DNA of 64,000 bases from Bin55 sp028819195 (GTDB lineage Bacteria; Pseudomonadota; Gammaproteobacteria; Pseudomonadales; Azotimanducaceae), in contig JAPPMF010000019.1 of assembly GCA_028819195.1 (NCBI GenBank), forward strand, positions 1 through 64,000. Direction: 5' to 3'. The notes under the pieces were generated by a model. That model did not search any database. It was not told the DNA's origin and saw only the letters and a list, made by a program, of their open reading frames with translations. Position numbers and translations under genes: made by a program. How positions within the stretch are numbered: position 1 is the first letter of the stretch; every line of letters starts with the position of its first letter. Shown here in pieces: positions 27,700 to 37,041 of the stretch.

Positions 27700-28157
27700 T
27701 TATGAAGAAGAACCTTAACTAAATCGGATGGCCAAGGATCATCTACACTTAACGCCTCCCCACCATAGTTTTCTTCTGAATCGGTTTGAGTATGTTTAAC
27801 GTTTGCAATATAAGCAAAATGTCCGTCTCCTTCAAATAACACGTGCACGAAGGTTTTTGCTTTTTGATTGTCCCAATAAATTCCCACGTCGCCGTCTGGA
27901 CCTGCTTCGGGATATGGCAATGGAAGCCCCGATGGTATGTGTGTAAGAAACTTTAACGCATCATCGATCGCTTGACGACTTGGTGTTTGAGATCCTTCGC
28001 CATCCCAGTCGTATGGAAGTTGGGCGTAAGAATTCAATTTACGTTTCAATTGTTTTATCTCTACCTCACGTTCCGGTTTCAGTCTTACGACCCAAGTACT
28101 ACCGGAATGACGCGTGTTTGTCTGAGTAGTTGAAGCAGAGCTTTGTGATTTAGTCAT
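27696..28157 (-). CDS. Soluble partner of two-gene module (copy 2)
   Basis: About 153 residues from ATG 28157, which has GGAGGAA five bases upstream; an in-frame GTG at 28172 precedes the ribosome binding site. The conserved core is LPYDWDGEGSQTPSRQAIDD, then PLPYPEAGPDGDVGIYWDN and VLFEGDGHFAYIA. Copy 1 has the same core but with an N-terminal membrane anchor, absent here. Proteins with 'W(D/N)G.G...PS..A' followed by 'P.PDG.V...W' occur widely as hypotheticals, and I recall no assigned function. Confidence 0.68.
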   Translation of the reverse strand: MTKSQSSASTTQTNTRHSGSTWVVRLKPEREVEIKQLKRKLNSYAQLPYDWDGEGSQTPSRQAIDDALKFLTHIPSGLPLPYPEAGPDGDVGIYWDNQKAKTFVHVLFEGDGHFAYIANVKHTQTDSEENYGGEALSVDDPWPSDLVKVLLHN

Positions 28158-28819
28158 GTGTTCCTCCACCACTGTTCAGGTTAAAGATTGCGGGGACTAA
28201 TCCCACTCACTTCAAACTTACAAGTGTTGAACTCATTCCATCTGTTTTATACACAATAAAACCTATTGTAATCATATATTGCCTCGCATGTTTAAGAAAG
28301 AGAATAACCTGTGAGGCATCACACTTTGACGACTTAATGTTGTGCCGTCTCCTTGCATCTGGTTTGCGAAGTGTGCGTGTTCAGTTTTTGCGAGGAATAC
28401 GGATGTTTTTGGCTTTTGGGGTATTCGGATGCAGTTTAGAAAAGGCTCAACTCATCAATCCGTGAATCATGAATGATCGCTTTGTAAATTGGTAGGCGAT
28501 GTCGCTGTAATCAATGTTCTTTCCAATCTCAACTATAACGATTGCCCTTCTTACTGCCTTCGAAATTTTCTCCAGAATAGTCGATTCGATGAGGAGTTGG
28601 CCATTAGACACAAATTTCCCTAATACTCCACATATACTAACCTAGTTGAATTGGGATTACGTGCGAAAAACCGTGCATAAATCGCTGTTAAATTCCTCGT
28701 GTGAAGCAGTGTTACAAATCGCCGCGAAAGCGAGACCAAACCGGAATTCGCGTGTTAGGGCACTAGTTAGAATTTATTCTTTGGACACTGTTCATCGGTG
28801 TAAGAAGAGTAATTCAAAA
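28158..28819. other. Intergenic region with one possible micro-gene
   Basis: A minus-strand frame at 28447-28611 (GTG start, AGGGA six bases upstream) would encode a 54-residue peptide with ILEKISKAVRRAIVIVEIG in its middle. It might be a real small gene or debris. The plus-strand frame open from 28646 is upstream extension of the methyltransferase gene, not coding in my view. Confidence 0.35.
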
Positions 28820-29935
28820 ATGCCCCAAACACATCTACGGTACGAGGATCGCGTCAATCAGGGGAGTTATTACACTCCACCTCATATTGTGCAAGCAGCA
28901 CTTGATCTAGTCAGCCCCTATATCGAATCGAATTCTGTAGTATTTGACAGTGCTTGTGGTTACGGTGATTTTCTGAAATGTTCAGGAGAGTTAGTAGGTT
29001 GTGATTGTGATGAACGAGCTGTTCCGATCGCGCAACAACGTTTAAACCTTACCGCTAGATTCATATGCTCAAACTCACTGGTTAACGTCTCAAGATCAAA
29101 ATTTGGAATATCAGAGGGTTCGCATCTCGTTGTCGTTGGAAATCCCCCCTATAACGACAGAACATCTCTGATCCGCAAAGGGATAAAAAATAACTCCTTC
29201 GAAATCGATAATGATTTGATCAGTCGTGATTTAGGTATATCTTTTCTTCGTTCCTACGATAAACTTCAGGTTGATGTGGTTTGTGTTCTGCATCCGTTGT
29301 CTTACTTGATAAAACGAGCTAATTTTCAATCGTTAAAAAGCTTCGCGAGCAATTACACCTTGATCAGAGGGTTACTGATTAGCAGTAATGAATTTCCTGA
29401 ATCTGCTGGATATACTTCTTTTCCAATAGTGATCGCACTCTATGTTCGCGGAACAGGTATGGATTACGAGACTATCCGTTCGTTTCGGTTTGAGGCAGAA
29501 AGTGGGACTGAGTTCTGTTTAGACGATTTCGACTACATTTCGAATTACGTTGAAAAGTATCCCAGAAAGTGTACCCCAAGTGACGACTCACTCTACTTTT
29601 GGACAATACGAGACATCAATGCACTAAGACGAAATCGTACTTTCGTCGATCGTTATAGTTCGAACAGTATTGTGATCGACAAAACTAAACTTGATTACTA
29701 TGCATACATCGATGTTTTTAAGCACCACCTGCATCGGTTACCTTTTTACTTCGGTAATTGCGATATTCTTTTCGACTCTGTTCTGTTCAACAAGTACCGA
29801 GATTGTTTTCTAGCGGATGCGACAGCCCGACATCCAAATCTGAAGCAGTACTTCCACACAGAAAATGCTCTCTCGATAGAAACGGGGATTGATTCTTACT
29901 TTCATGCGTTACTCGGGAAACATCATATCAACTGA
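28820..29935 (+). CDS. Orphan N6-adenine DNA methyltransferase
   Basis: 371 residues from ATG 28820. The frame is open to 28646, but that extension would use a TTG and precedes the conserved part. Methyltransferase motifs: a GSYYTPPHIVQAALDLV start typical of gamma-class adenine methylases, motif I VFDSACGYGDFL, an acidic motif II region (GCDCDERAV) and motif IV VVGNPPYND. NPPY marks N6-adenine methylation, as in Eco57I or TaqI-type enzymes. The C-terminal half should contain the target recognition domain. No restriction gene is adjacent, so it is an orphan or has lost its partner. Recognition sequence unknown. Confidence 0.82.
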   Translation: MPQTHLRYEDRVNQGSYYTPPHIVQAALDLVSPYIESNSVVFDSACGYGDFLKCSGELVGCDCDERAVPIAQQRLNLTARFICSNSLVNVSRSKFGISEGSHLVVVGNPPYNDRTSLIRKGIKNNSFEIDNDLISRDLGISFLRSYDKLQVDVVCVLHPLSYLIKRANFQSLKSFASNYTLIRGLLISSNEFPESAGYTSFPIVIALYVRGTGMDYETIRSFRFEAESGTEFCLDDFDYISNYVEKYPRKCTPSDDSLYFWTIRDINALRRNRTFVDRYSSNSIVIDKTKLDYYAYIDVFKHHLHRLPFYFGNCDILFDSVLFNKYRDCFLADATARHPNLKQYFHTENALSIETGIDSYFHALLGKHHIN

Positions 29936-30153
29936 CACTTGCAATATTCGGTTATATCGAACTACAAACAATTGTCTGGAAGTGTGTCGATTACCCCCGA
30001 GTCTATTTCACCATAGAATGAGTCATCGGGTAGTATCGTGGGATACGACGGATTCAATAGTCGCGCGTGTATATACCGATGAAGGCTGAAACGAATTGTT
30101 TCAGATACAAGCAACTTAAACCGGCAATTCGAAGAGTTGCCGAGGGGAAAAAC

Positions 30154-30405
30154 ATGAACGAAGAATCTAAGTCAACAAACCCTTTCCGAACAGCTCTGAT
30201 AGTATTAATTGCAGGTATCATTGGTTTTTTCGGTGGTGTCTTTGCAATGGGCATCAGTGACGGGTGGACAACCAATGACAGTTGCTGGCAGGTAGCTGCA
30301 GCGGGTGGCGACAATGAGGCTTTTGTCAAAATTAACACGTGTACCGGAGAAAGTTACCAGCTCAATGGTTGGGCATGGTATAAGTTGGAAGACGAGAAAG
30401 AGTAA
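30154..30405 (+). CDS. Small single-span membrane protein
   Basis: 83 residues from ATG 30154, with GAGGGGA upstream; the frame is open to 30067, but the ribosome binding site decides the start. One membrane segment (ALIVLIAGIIGFFGGVFAMG, about 13-32) is followed by a short external domain with two cysteines (DSCWQV and INTCTGESYQLNGW). C.....C and TGE..QL..W resemble short exported domains of unknown function. Probably inner-membrane with a periplasmic C-terminus. Confidence 0.6.
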   Translation: MNEESKSTNPFRTALIVLIAGIIGFFGGVFAMGISDGWTTNDSCWQVAAAGGDNEAFVKINTCTGESYQLNGWAWYKLEDEKE

Positions 30406-30817
30406 GGTTTAGTCAGAGTATCTGCTTTAACGCAGGTTTTGACGATCTATTACCTTCTAGTTGACTAATCTTCAGTCAACGTGTGAGAAAGCCAGTCTCA
30501 GCGCTAGGACGTTGACATCGAGGCACAATCTCGACCGTTAGGTATTTGGTGTCTTTTTAACCTGAACCGTTATTTTTGAGGCCAACCGATGTTTGAAAAC
30601 GACTTCTTCGACTGACCTGAGGTGTTCGTCCACGGCGCCGATTCTATCTTCTACCGTTCCTATTCTGGTAGCGACTTGTTGATCTGCAGACGGGTTTTGG
30701 AGTACTCAGCTTGTTGGTCGTTTCAGAAATCGTGAAACTCGTTCGATTCTGTCGGACTAACAGGCACGCCATGTACCTGTTACCCAGACCGCTTGGCAGG
30801 TAAAATGTGGAGTGTCC
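30406..30817. other. Intergenic region, no gene seen
   Basis: A perfect 7-base inverted repeat, gttgact at 30460-30466 and agtcaac at 30474-30480, lies about 55 bases after the previous stop. It has no T-run, so its role is unclear. Nothing else noted. Confidence 0.35.
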
Positions 30818-32332
30818 ATGAATTTCTCTCGCCAACACCGAATTGGATTTTTGATCGCTGCAGGTATCGTTGTTCCGGTAGCCACTTATCTGCTCATTCA
30901 GTTCAACTTCTCACCTTCAGCTCATAGAGTAGATTCGCAAGCAACTTTAAACGAGGATATTGTCGACATTGAAGGAAATGTTTCCAGCAGTAGCGACCCA
31001 GAAACGTACACACTCAACGCAAACAGACCACCAGTGTCAATGGTGGATGTCATTCGTGTCTGTCCCGACAATGCGACGATTTCGAGGGATTCACGCGCCA
31101 CAGGATCGATAGCTAGTTTCACTGAGGAATGTTGGGAGACCTTAGAAACACACTTTAATCACAAAGAATATGTCGGTCATCGAAATTCTGAGTGGATTAA
31201 ATTTCCTAACGCCATGACACATAGACGTGTCTTTGAAGACCCAAAACACGATCGAGATGCGGTGCTTGCTGCGATTGAACAACCAGAGTGCCAATTCGAC
31301 AGTGATCCAATGGTTCGACCAGAACTGAACGACACATGTCAGGCTGAATCTCTAACTGCCTTCGCTGCCTTCACAGCAGCTTGTGGAATTAAACGGAATT
31401 ATCTACATAACGACGACTTTACTTATGAGTCAGCGTTTAGAGGTGGTTTGTACCTAGATAAAAGTCAATGGGACCCTAACTGGAAAGGTTCAGGTGTTGA
31501 AGCACAAATCGCGCGAATGAAAAACATCCATTTAAGTTTTGCAACTAACAAACAAGGAATAATCAACAGTAAACAGTACGATCGATTCGCTACCAATGAT
31601 TCAGAATCGCTTTTATACAGCTTGTGGATGAAAAAAAAGTGCGCTCAATTTGATATCGACACATTGTTAATTTCGTCGGATGGTCTTGATCGGACTCTAT
31701 ACGATCGGATTGTGAACATAGGGGAGGTTCTAGGAGTAGCTGAAGATGAACTCAGCGATCCACCTCGGAGGCGCGAAGTCGCAGAAAATTTGTCAAGGGT
31801 AATGTATTCCATGGCGGCACACTATGGAGATTTCACGGCAAGTCTATCGGAAGTTGCCTTCGGTCCCTCAGCAAGTGCAGGATTGAAAACTTACTTATCG
31901 CAACAACATCCATGGGTTGAAAATGCTAGCTTTATCGTGGATGAGAGTGATTTTGGTAGAGAAATAGTGTATTCGTCTGAACCTCTACAAGATCTAGTAA
32001 AACTATTGACCCGAAGTATGAATGGTCTAGTCCAATTGGATGATCACAATTATGAATACGATCTTCCCTGGTTAGTCAACCAGTTCTGTAATCGAATGGT
32101 TGGTGCTTTCAACAAGCATGCGATTATGCGAGACATGAACTCTGAAAGTCAATCGGATGAAACACAGAGATTAAGGAATCACCTTCAAGCGGAGGGTCCC
32201 AATACGGACTACATCAACTGCCAACAAGCGATTGAATATATCAACTCCGAAAGCTTACTCGAGTTCCGACAGTCGGTAAAACTTGATGAATTTGAACACG
32301 TTGCGCGCGAACTCGAAATCCTAGACTGGTAG
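30818..32332 (+). CDS. Six-cysteine exported family protein, member 3
   Basis: 504 residues from ATG 30818, with GGAG five bases upstream. It has an N-terminal membrane/signal segment (IGFLIAAGIVVPVATYLLI). The family block is PECQF, then LNDTCQAES and AAFTAAC. The spacing C-x14-C between the last two cysteines is identical in all four members. HRRVFED, LYSLWMKKKC and MAAHYGDFTA match the other members' W..FDD, LHA.W...C and KSGD.WA positions. The C-terminus (FCNRMV ... NCQQAI ... EFEHVARELEI) is shared with member 4 rather than members 1 and 2. Function unknown; likely periplasmic and anchored. Confidence 0.72.
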   Translation: MNFSRQHRIGFLIAAGIVVPVATYLLIQFNFSPSAHRVDSQATLNEDIVDIEGNVSSSSDPETYTLNANRPPVSMVDVIRVCPDNATISRDSRATGSIASFTEECWETLETHFNHKEYVGHRNSEWIKFPNAMTHRRVFEDPKHDRDAVLAAIEQPECQFDSDPMVRPELNDTCQAESLTAFAAFTAACGIKRNYLHNDDFTYESAFRGGLYLDKSQWDPNWKGSGVEAQIARMKNIHLSFATNKQGIINSKQYDRFATNDSESLLYSLWMKKKCAQFDIDTLLISSDGLDRTLYDRIVNIGEVLGVAEDELSDPPRRREVAENLSRVMYSMAAHYGDFTASLSEVAFGPSASAGLKTYLSQQHPWVENASFIVDESDFGREIVYSSEPLQDLVKLLTRSMNGLVQLDDHNYEYDLPWLVNQFCNRMVGAFNKHAIMRDMNSESQSDETQRLRNHLQAEGPNTDYINCQQAIEYINSESLLEFRQSVKLDEFEHVARELEILDW

Positions 32333-32472
32333 GACACATCGAAAAATGTGTTCTGTTTTGTTATTGCTTATATAAAATTGATACGAAGAAGAAAGCGATT
32401 GAGGACTTTCATCGTTGGGTGTGTGCCTCCACTAAAACAATATGCACACTGCAATTTGACGAGGATTAACTA

Positions 32473-32757
32473 ATGATAAAGTACTTGAAGAGATTTTGGT
32501 CAGAGTGTTTTGACGGTGATGTTCCCACACCTTACGCACGATTACACATTTACAAGATCACACTCTTTTCGGGTGTAATTTGTAGTATTGTTGCAATATC
32601 TATCATTAATTTTGGTAGCATTTTTTCCAGCCAATTGGATCCCCTAGTCTTTGTACTACTACTGATCGGTATTGGCAATACAGTTTTTGGTACCTTATTG
32701 CTGAAGGGATTACGAAGTAAATACTCAGACTCAGATTTTGAACCAAACAAAACCTAA
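32473..32757 (+). CDS. Small membrane protein, two spans
   Basis: 94 residues, with GAGG ahead of ATG 32473. Two hydrophobic segments, about 29-50 (LFSGVICSIVAISIINFG) and 57-78 (PLVFVLLLIGIGNTVFGTL), lie between hydrophilic ends. No family recognised. It follows the member 3 gene by 140 bases in the same direction. Confidence 0.6.
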   Translation: MIKYLKRFWSECFDGDVPTPYARLHIYKITLFSGVICSIVAISIINFGSIFSSQLDPLVFVLLLIGIGNTVFGTLLLKGLRSKYSDSDFEPNKT

Positions 32758-32820
32758 GCTATCGTCTTGGTTTCGGGTCATTCATCGAAATTCCTCCTCT
32801 CGATTATGTGAATGACTGTC

Positions 32821-32861
32821 CCCCAAAACTGACGCAGACCCTTTGGAATTAAACACACCTT
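32821..32861 (+). repeat. Short dispersed repeat upstream of plus-strand gene
   Basis: ccccaaaactgacgcagaccc (32821-32841) resembles ccccaaaaaccgactcagaccc at 41555-41576 and, more weakly, ccacaaaactgagaaaccc at 61279-61297. The adjacent gaattaaacacacctt at 32846-32861 is exactly repeated at 35-50. Each copy sits ahead of a plus-strand gene. Origin unknown; possibly ends of vanished insertion sequences. Confidence 0.45.
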
Positions 32862-32911
32862 TCTTAAAATAAATTATTCAAGAATTCGACCTGTATTGAT
32901 AACTTTCAAAA

Positions 32912-34522
32912 ATGAAAAGGATTTTTTTCTACACTCTACTAGTTAGTTTGGTGGTTTTGATTAACGCAAGTAATCAGAGCCAGAACAACACATACACCAT
33001 TACTGCGACCCTTGAAACTGTCGTCCCGGATACTGATACCAATGGCGAAACATCCGAAGTTCTGGAGAGTACTGTAGGTTGGGAAGAAGCGAAAGTCCTC
33101 GTTACTCAAGAAGTTATCAACTCTGCCGGAGAGTTTGAAACAATTGAGCTTGCGGCTGGAACATTTGCGGATGGTGAACTAACCCTGAGCGGCAACGTGG
33201 ATCATCCAACCGAAGTAAGAATCTCCGTTGAAACAGAAGGAGCAGATCCGTTAACTCTGGACGCAGTAATTGCACCGGAAGCTAGCATTTCGTTTTTACT
33301 TATCCAATACCCCGAATTCAACTACGCGAGCATGGAGTTTTTCGGCGAGTCTCGAAAAGTTCTGAATCCAGCGAACAGATTTTCGATTTCCGGAGATCTT
33401 AGTCCGATTGAGGCTGATTTAGAGAGAGCTACAGTTCGAGCTACAGCTTGGGAATACGACAAGCGCGGAGAGCAGCAAACTTTGAACTTTGGTAAAGTCT
33501 TTCTCGACGACGGAAAGTTCTTCATTGAGGCTGACGTCGAAGAACCAAAGGTGGTCAACATCCTAGTGATACTACCGGCTAGCCGAGAGCACACCCAATT
33601 TCACGTGATTGTCGAACCAAAAGTGGGAATCGAAATTATGTCAAACAGTTCTTGGTTATACGATCTAACCCCTGTTGCAGGAACCGGGAAACATGCGCAA
33701 CTCGTCGAGAGCTGGTCACAAACCGAGGAGTACTTGTCATTAAAGCAAGAATATCGTCTCGCCTATCAGGAATACCAAATCCAAACACAGAAAAGTGAAG
33801 ATGAAGGCGACTCTGCTGCCGAAGGGACTCCTACACACTTAGAGTTGAGAAGAAAGATGAATCGCATACGGTATGACTTTTTAGAGGATGTAGCGTCAAA
33901 CGCAGAAGACCCAATGGATGCTCTTCTTGCTCTTGAAATGAGTGCGTATTGGGGGAAAGAAGAAGCATTGCCCATTTATGATCGACTTGCGAAAACGCTT
34001 GACAAAGATTTAGTGATTCGGAGGGTAATTAATGATCGAAATTTCCATGCGTCGAATCTTGAGAAGCGGGGAATCGATCGAAGTCTCGTGGTGGGTAAAA
34101 ATGTACCGGAATTCACTCTTCCAAATATAAAGGGAGAGCAAATTTCGCTTCGCCAGTTACTGGACCGAAACGAGTTTGTGCTGGTTGAATTTTGGGCTTC
34201 GTGGTGTGGCCCCTGCATCGAAGCAATTCCAGCCTTAAAAGATCTACACGCATCGTACAACGAATACGGATTTGAAATTGTTTCAATTTCCATTGACGAT
34301 AATCGTGAAGCTTGGGTAGAAGCATCGGACGAGTACGATCTTCCATGGGTCAATCTTGGAGAATTAAAGGACTGGGAGGGCGAAGTTGCCACATCCTACG
34401 GTGTTACCGGTATTCCGAAGAAGTACTTACTTGACAACGAAGGGCAGATCGTACAGAAAGACCCTTCTATCGACCAGTTAAAAGAACTGCTGACAAAACA
34501 GTACACAGACGTAAAGAACTGA
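32912..34522 (+). CDS. TlpA-like thioredoxin with long N-terminal domain
   Basis: 536 residues with a signal peptide (FFYTLLVSLVVLINAS). The C-terminal domain (from about residue 390) is a TlpA/ResA-type thioredoxin: GKNVPEFTLPN, GEQISLRQLL, FWASWCGPC near 427-434, and a cis-proline region GVTGIPKKYLLD. The WCGPC motif gives a membrane- or periplasm-side thiol oxidoreductase, usually a reductant for cytochrome maturation or disulfide repair. The N-terminal 350 residues carry two strand-rich repeats (ETIELAAGTFADGELTLSG and GKVFLDDGKFFIEADVEEP) like the DUF4369-type modules found before TlpA domains. The neighbours are cysteine-rich exported proteins, which such an enzyme could serve (inference). 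Confidence 0.82.
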   Translation: MKRIFFYTLLVSLVVLINASNQSQNNTYTITATLETVVPDTDTNGETSEVLESTVGWEEAKVLVTQEVINSAGEFETIELAAGTFADGELTLSGNVDHPTEVRISVETEGADPLTLDAVIAPEASISFLLIQYPEFNYASMEFFGESRKVLNPANRFSISGDLSPIEADLERATVRATAWEYDKRGEQQTLNFGKVFLDDGKFFIEADVEEPKVVNILVILPASREHTQFHVIVEPKVGIEIMSNSSWLYDLTPVAGTGKHAQLVESWSQTEEYLSLKQEYRLAYQEYQIQTQKSEDEGDSAAEGTPTHLELRRKMNRIRYDFLEDVASNAEDPMDALLALEMSAYWGKEEALPIYDRLAKTLDKDLVIRRVINDRNFHASNLEKRGIDRSLVVGKNVPEFTLPNIKGEQISLRQLLDRNEFVLVEFWASWCGPCIEAIPALKDLHASYNEYGFEIVSISIDDNREAWVEASDEYDLPWVNLGELKDWEGEVATSYGVTGIPKKYLLDNEGQIVQKDPSIDQLKELLTKQYTDVKN

Positions 34523-35013
34523 ATTCGCTCTACATTTTGGTAATTACTAGTCGGCAGTGCGCCGTGCATCAAAAGTAAGGGGGGGTATCCAGCTTATCAG
34601 ACAAAATATCGGGGATCCCGTACCCACCGAGCTTACTGAATAGTCTGTATTTTTAAGACCGTGTTATTGTAGTCGTCTATGATTTTCGCGTCTCTTTATC
34701 GTATGACGTAAATCTAACAGTGCAAAACGTTCAAATGAAGTGAGCTCTCAGGTTTTTTAGAATGCTTCAGATAAACCCGTTTGATGATACAGAGTATGAT
34801 CGCGGCGTTATTTATCGCACAACTTCCTATAATCGTTTATCTTCCTAGTTCAAACCAATGCTCGATGACGCGGGACTGACACACTGTGCCGTTCTTCTCC
34901 TACTCTAAGTGTTAAGTTCATATGAATCCCCCTATTTCGAACAATACGGCCACGAGTGTAAAAAAACCTGATTACAGAAAACAACCTGAACCTGAAAACA
35001 GCGAGTAACACGA
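34523..35013. other. Intergenic region, no gene seen
   Basis: About 490 bases with no supported frame on either strand. It must contain the promoter for the gene at 35014. Confidence 0.35.
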
Positions 35014-36387
35014 ATGAAAGCCAACTCACGAATAACAGTTTGGTTAAGCAGCTGTATTTACCTCATTTTGTTGACGTTGACCTCGGGAGTTTTTATTTAT
35101 TTGCATACCAACCGCACCATACCTGCCGATCTAGTTACTCCTACAAACCTCACCGCAAATCCCAATACAACCGCAGAAACAGCAGCTGTTACCAGCACAC
35201 AGCCACACCTATTAAGTCATCCTGATCCGGCTGTAAAACCACAACCAACCGCCCTGGCCGGCACACCGGTACCGCTAGTTACTTATCCGCTCGGTTCCAT
35301 CGGCGAAGCATGCGAAGTTAATCAACTTCCTCCCTTCCATTCAAGTTCAAGTAGTGATGTAGCTGAACTCATCGTTAAGCAGCTCGAAAAGACGCAATGC
35401 TTGACTGCGTTAACAACCTATATGAACCCGATCAACCCCAACCTTTGGGGCAGGGAAAGCGATACCCATGGCCATCATAGTGCGCACGCCCTAGTTACCA
35501 TCGATAACCCGTTGACTTTTGAACGAATTTTTGCGGATCCAGCTGGTGAATTTGCCCGAGTACAAGAAGCGTTAGTGCGCCCTGAATGTCAACTCGGTGC
35601 TGGTTCTCAAAGCAACTGGCAACTCAGCGAAACTTGTCACGCCGAAGCTATTCACAACTATGCACTCATTTACCGATTTTGCAGCGGTGATGGAATAGTA
35701 AACCGCCTACTTCTTCAAGGGTATAGTGCAGAGGATAACCTAACTCTTAAACAAGACCGCAGCGAGTGGGTACAATCTTTAGAAATGGTCTGGGTCATTG
35801 CAAAATGTCACTCACTACGTTTACCGTCACACACAAAATTACGGCAACAGATTCACACACTTCAAATCGGTGACGACCAAGCTTCGCAACGAAAACGAAC
35901 TGTAAGTGGTGCCTTAATCGACTTAGCGGCGCGACTAGGTGATGAAGCTGCGGCGTTAACATACCCGGTTTATTATGAAGAAGATACCAGCGGTTCGTTT
36001 GTATATTCCTATACGTATGATGAAGAAGGTTATAAATACGGCCCCCTTGCTGAGTGGTTTACTCCCGATTTAGACGATCCTACCAATCTTTTTTCCAAAC
36101 TCGCGCCGAGTACCGATCGCTTGCATCAATTTATCCCTTTGTTTGCAAACAATATTGAAGTCAGTGGAAAATCGATCAAGTTTGATCACGAAGTGTTGGT
36201 ACAACACTTATGCGCCCCACCTTATTACACCCCACCTGCCGACGAAAAAGAAACAGACACCGCCGCTGAACCACGCAGTTGTCGTGAGATCGTCACTGAA
36301 TTAAGACAAAAATTACTCCACACCTCTATGTTGGAAGAGCTCACCACTTTCGAAGACGTCGCGATTCGCCTTGGCGTCTATGAATAA
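35014..36387 (+). CDS. Six-cysteine exported family protein, member 4
   Basis: 457 residues with an N-terminal membrane/signal segment (SCIYLILLTLTSGVFIYL) followed by a Thr/Pro/Ala-rich linker (about 33-85), like a periplasmic spacer. The family block PECQLG, LSETCHAEA and IYRFC has the invariant C-x14-C. FERIFAD, EMVWVIAKC and AARLGDEAA fall at the positions of the other members' conserved motifs. A late cysteine pair (HLCAPPYY and RSCREIV) matches the C-terminal pair of member 3. Function unknown. Confidence 0.72.
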   Translation: MKANSRITVWLSSCIYLILLTLTSGVFIYLHTNRTIPADLVTPTNLTANPNTTAETAAVTSTQPHLLSHPDPAVKPQPTALAGTPVPLVTYPLGSIGEACEVNQLPPFHSSSSSDVAELIVKQLEKTQCLTALTTYMNPINPNLWGRESDTHGHHSAHALVTIDNPLTFERIFADPAGEFARVQEALVRPECQLGAGSQSNWQLSETCHAEAIHNYALIYRFCSGDGIVNRLLLQGYSAEDNLTLKQDRSEWVQSLEMVWVIAKCHSLRLPSHTKLRQQIHTLQIGDDQASQRKRTVSGALIDLAARLGDEAAALTYPVYYEEDTSGSFVYSYTYDEEGYKYGPLAEWFTPDLDDPTNLFSKLAPSTDRLHQFIPLFANNIEVSGKSIKFDHEVLVQHLCAPPYYTPPADEKETDTAAEPRSCREIVTELRQKLLHTSMLEELTTFEDVAIRLGVYE

Positions 36388-36553
36388 CCTCTAAAAAACC
36401 GCCTCACCGTTTGCACGAAACGACTCACTGAATAAGATTCCCAGTTTAGCCCCAGAATGAACGATTGTGAGGGTTTTTAATCAAAAAGTGGTACTTGTTG
36501 TGAACTTGTGGATTGTGCGCCACCTATTGCACCTGCTTGAGATTTTATGATCA

Positions 36554-36862
36554 CTAGTCAAGCGATTGCACAGTGTCACTGCCGTGAGGAACATTCGCTA
36601 TTACCGCATGCGAAGGATTGGGTGACCAGTTTTCGTCGCGATCTAATGGGTTTGATAATACAGACAAGTCCAGACAAGAATCGACACATCGAATCACCGA
36701 TGCACGCATCTTGCTAACGTTGAGTACAGCGAACTCGTCACTTTTTCTAAGTGTTTGCCGAGAGACCTCGCGGACAAGTTGAATACTTTCATCTTCCACT
36801 TCACCGAAAAGTTCTAGCAAATGACAAGAAAGGGATGGATACTTAAAATTTTTAAGGATCAT
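36554..36862 (-). CDS. Possible small hypothetical protein
   Basis: 102 codons with ordinary-looking soluble sequence (HLLELFGEVEDESIQLVREV) and three cysteines, but no recognised family and only a weak ribosome binding site. It is the only substantial frame between two plus-strand genes. It may be a real orphan gene or chance. Confidence 0.35.
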   Translation of the reverse strand: MILKNFKYPSLSCHLLELFGEVEDESIQLVREVSRQTLRKSDEFAVLNVSKMRASVIRCVDSCLDLSVLSNPLDRDENWSPNPSHAVIANVPHGSDTVQSLD

Positions 36863-37041
36863 TAACTTATCGAAGGTTACGCTAGCGGTATCACATACTG
36901 GAGTGAACCCTCTTCAAAGTAATGTGAGACATGAAGAATATCTGTTACTACAGCATAGAAATTCCAGCTTGGTTTAAGATCGATTTTATTCTTAGGTCAA
37001 CCCGAATATAGGCAACTTTATCCGACACTCGGTACTGTATT

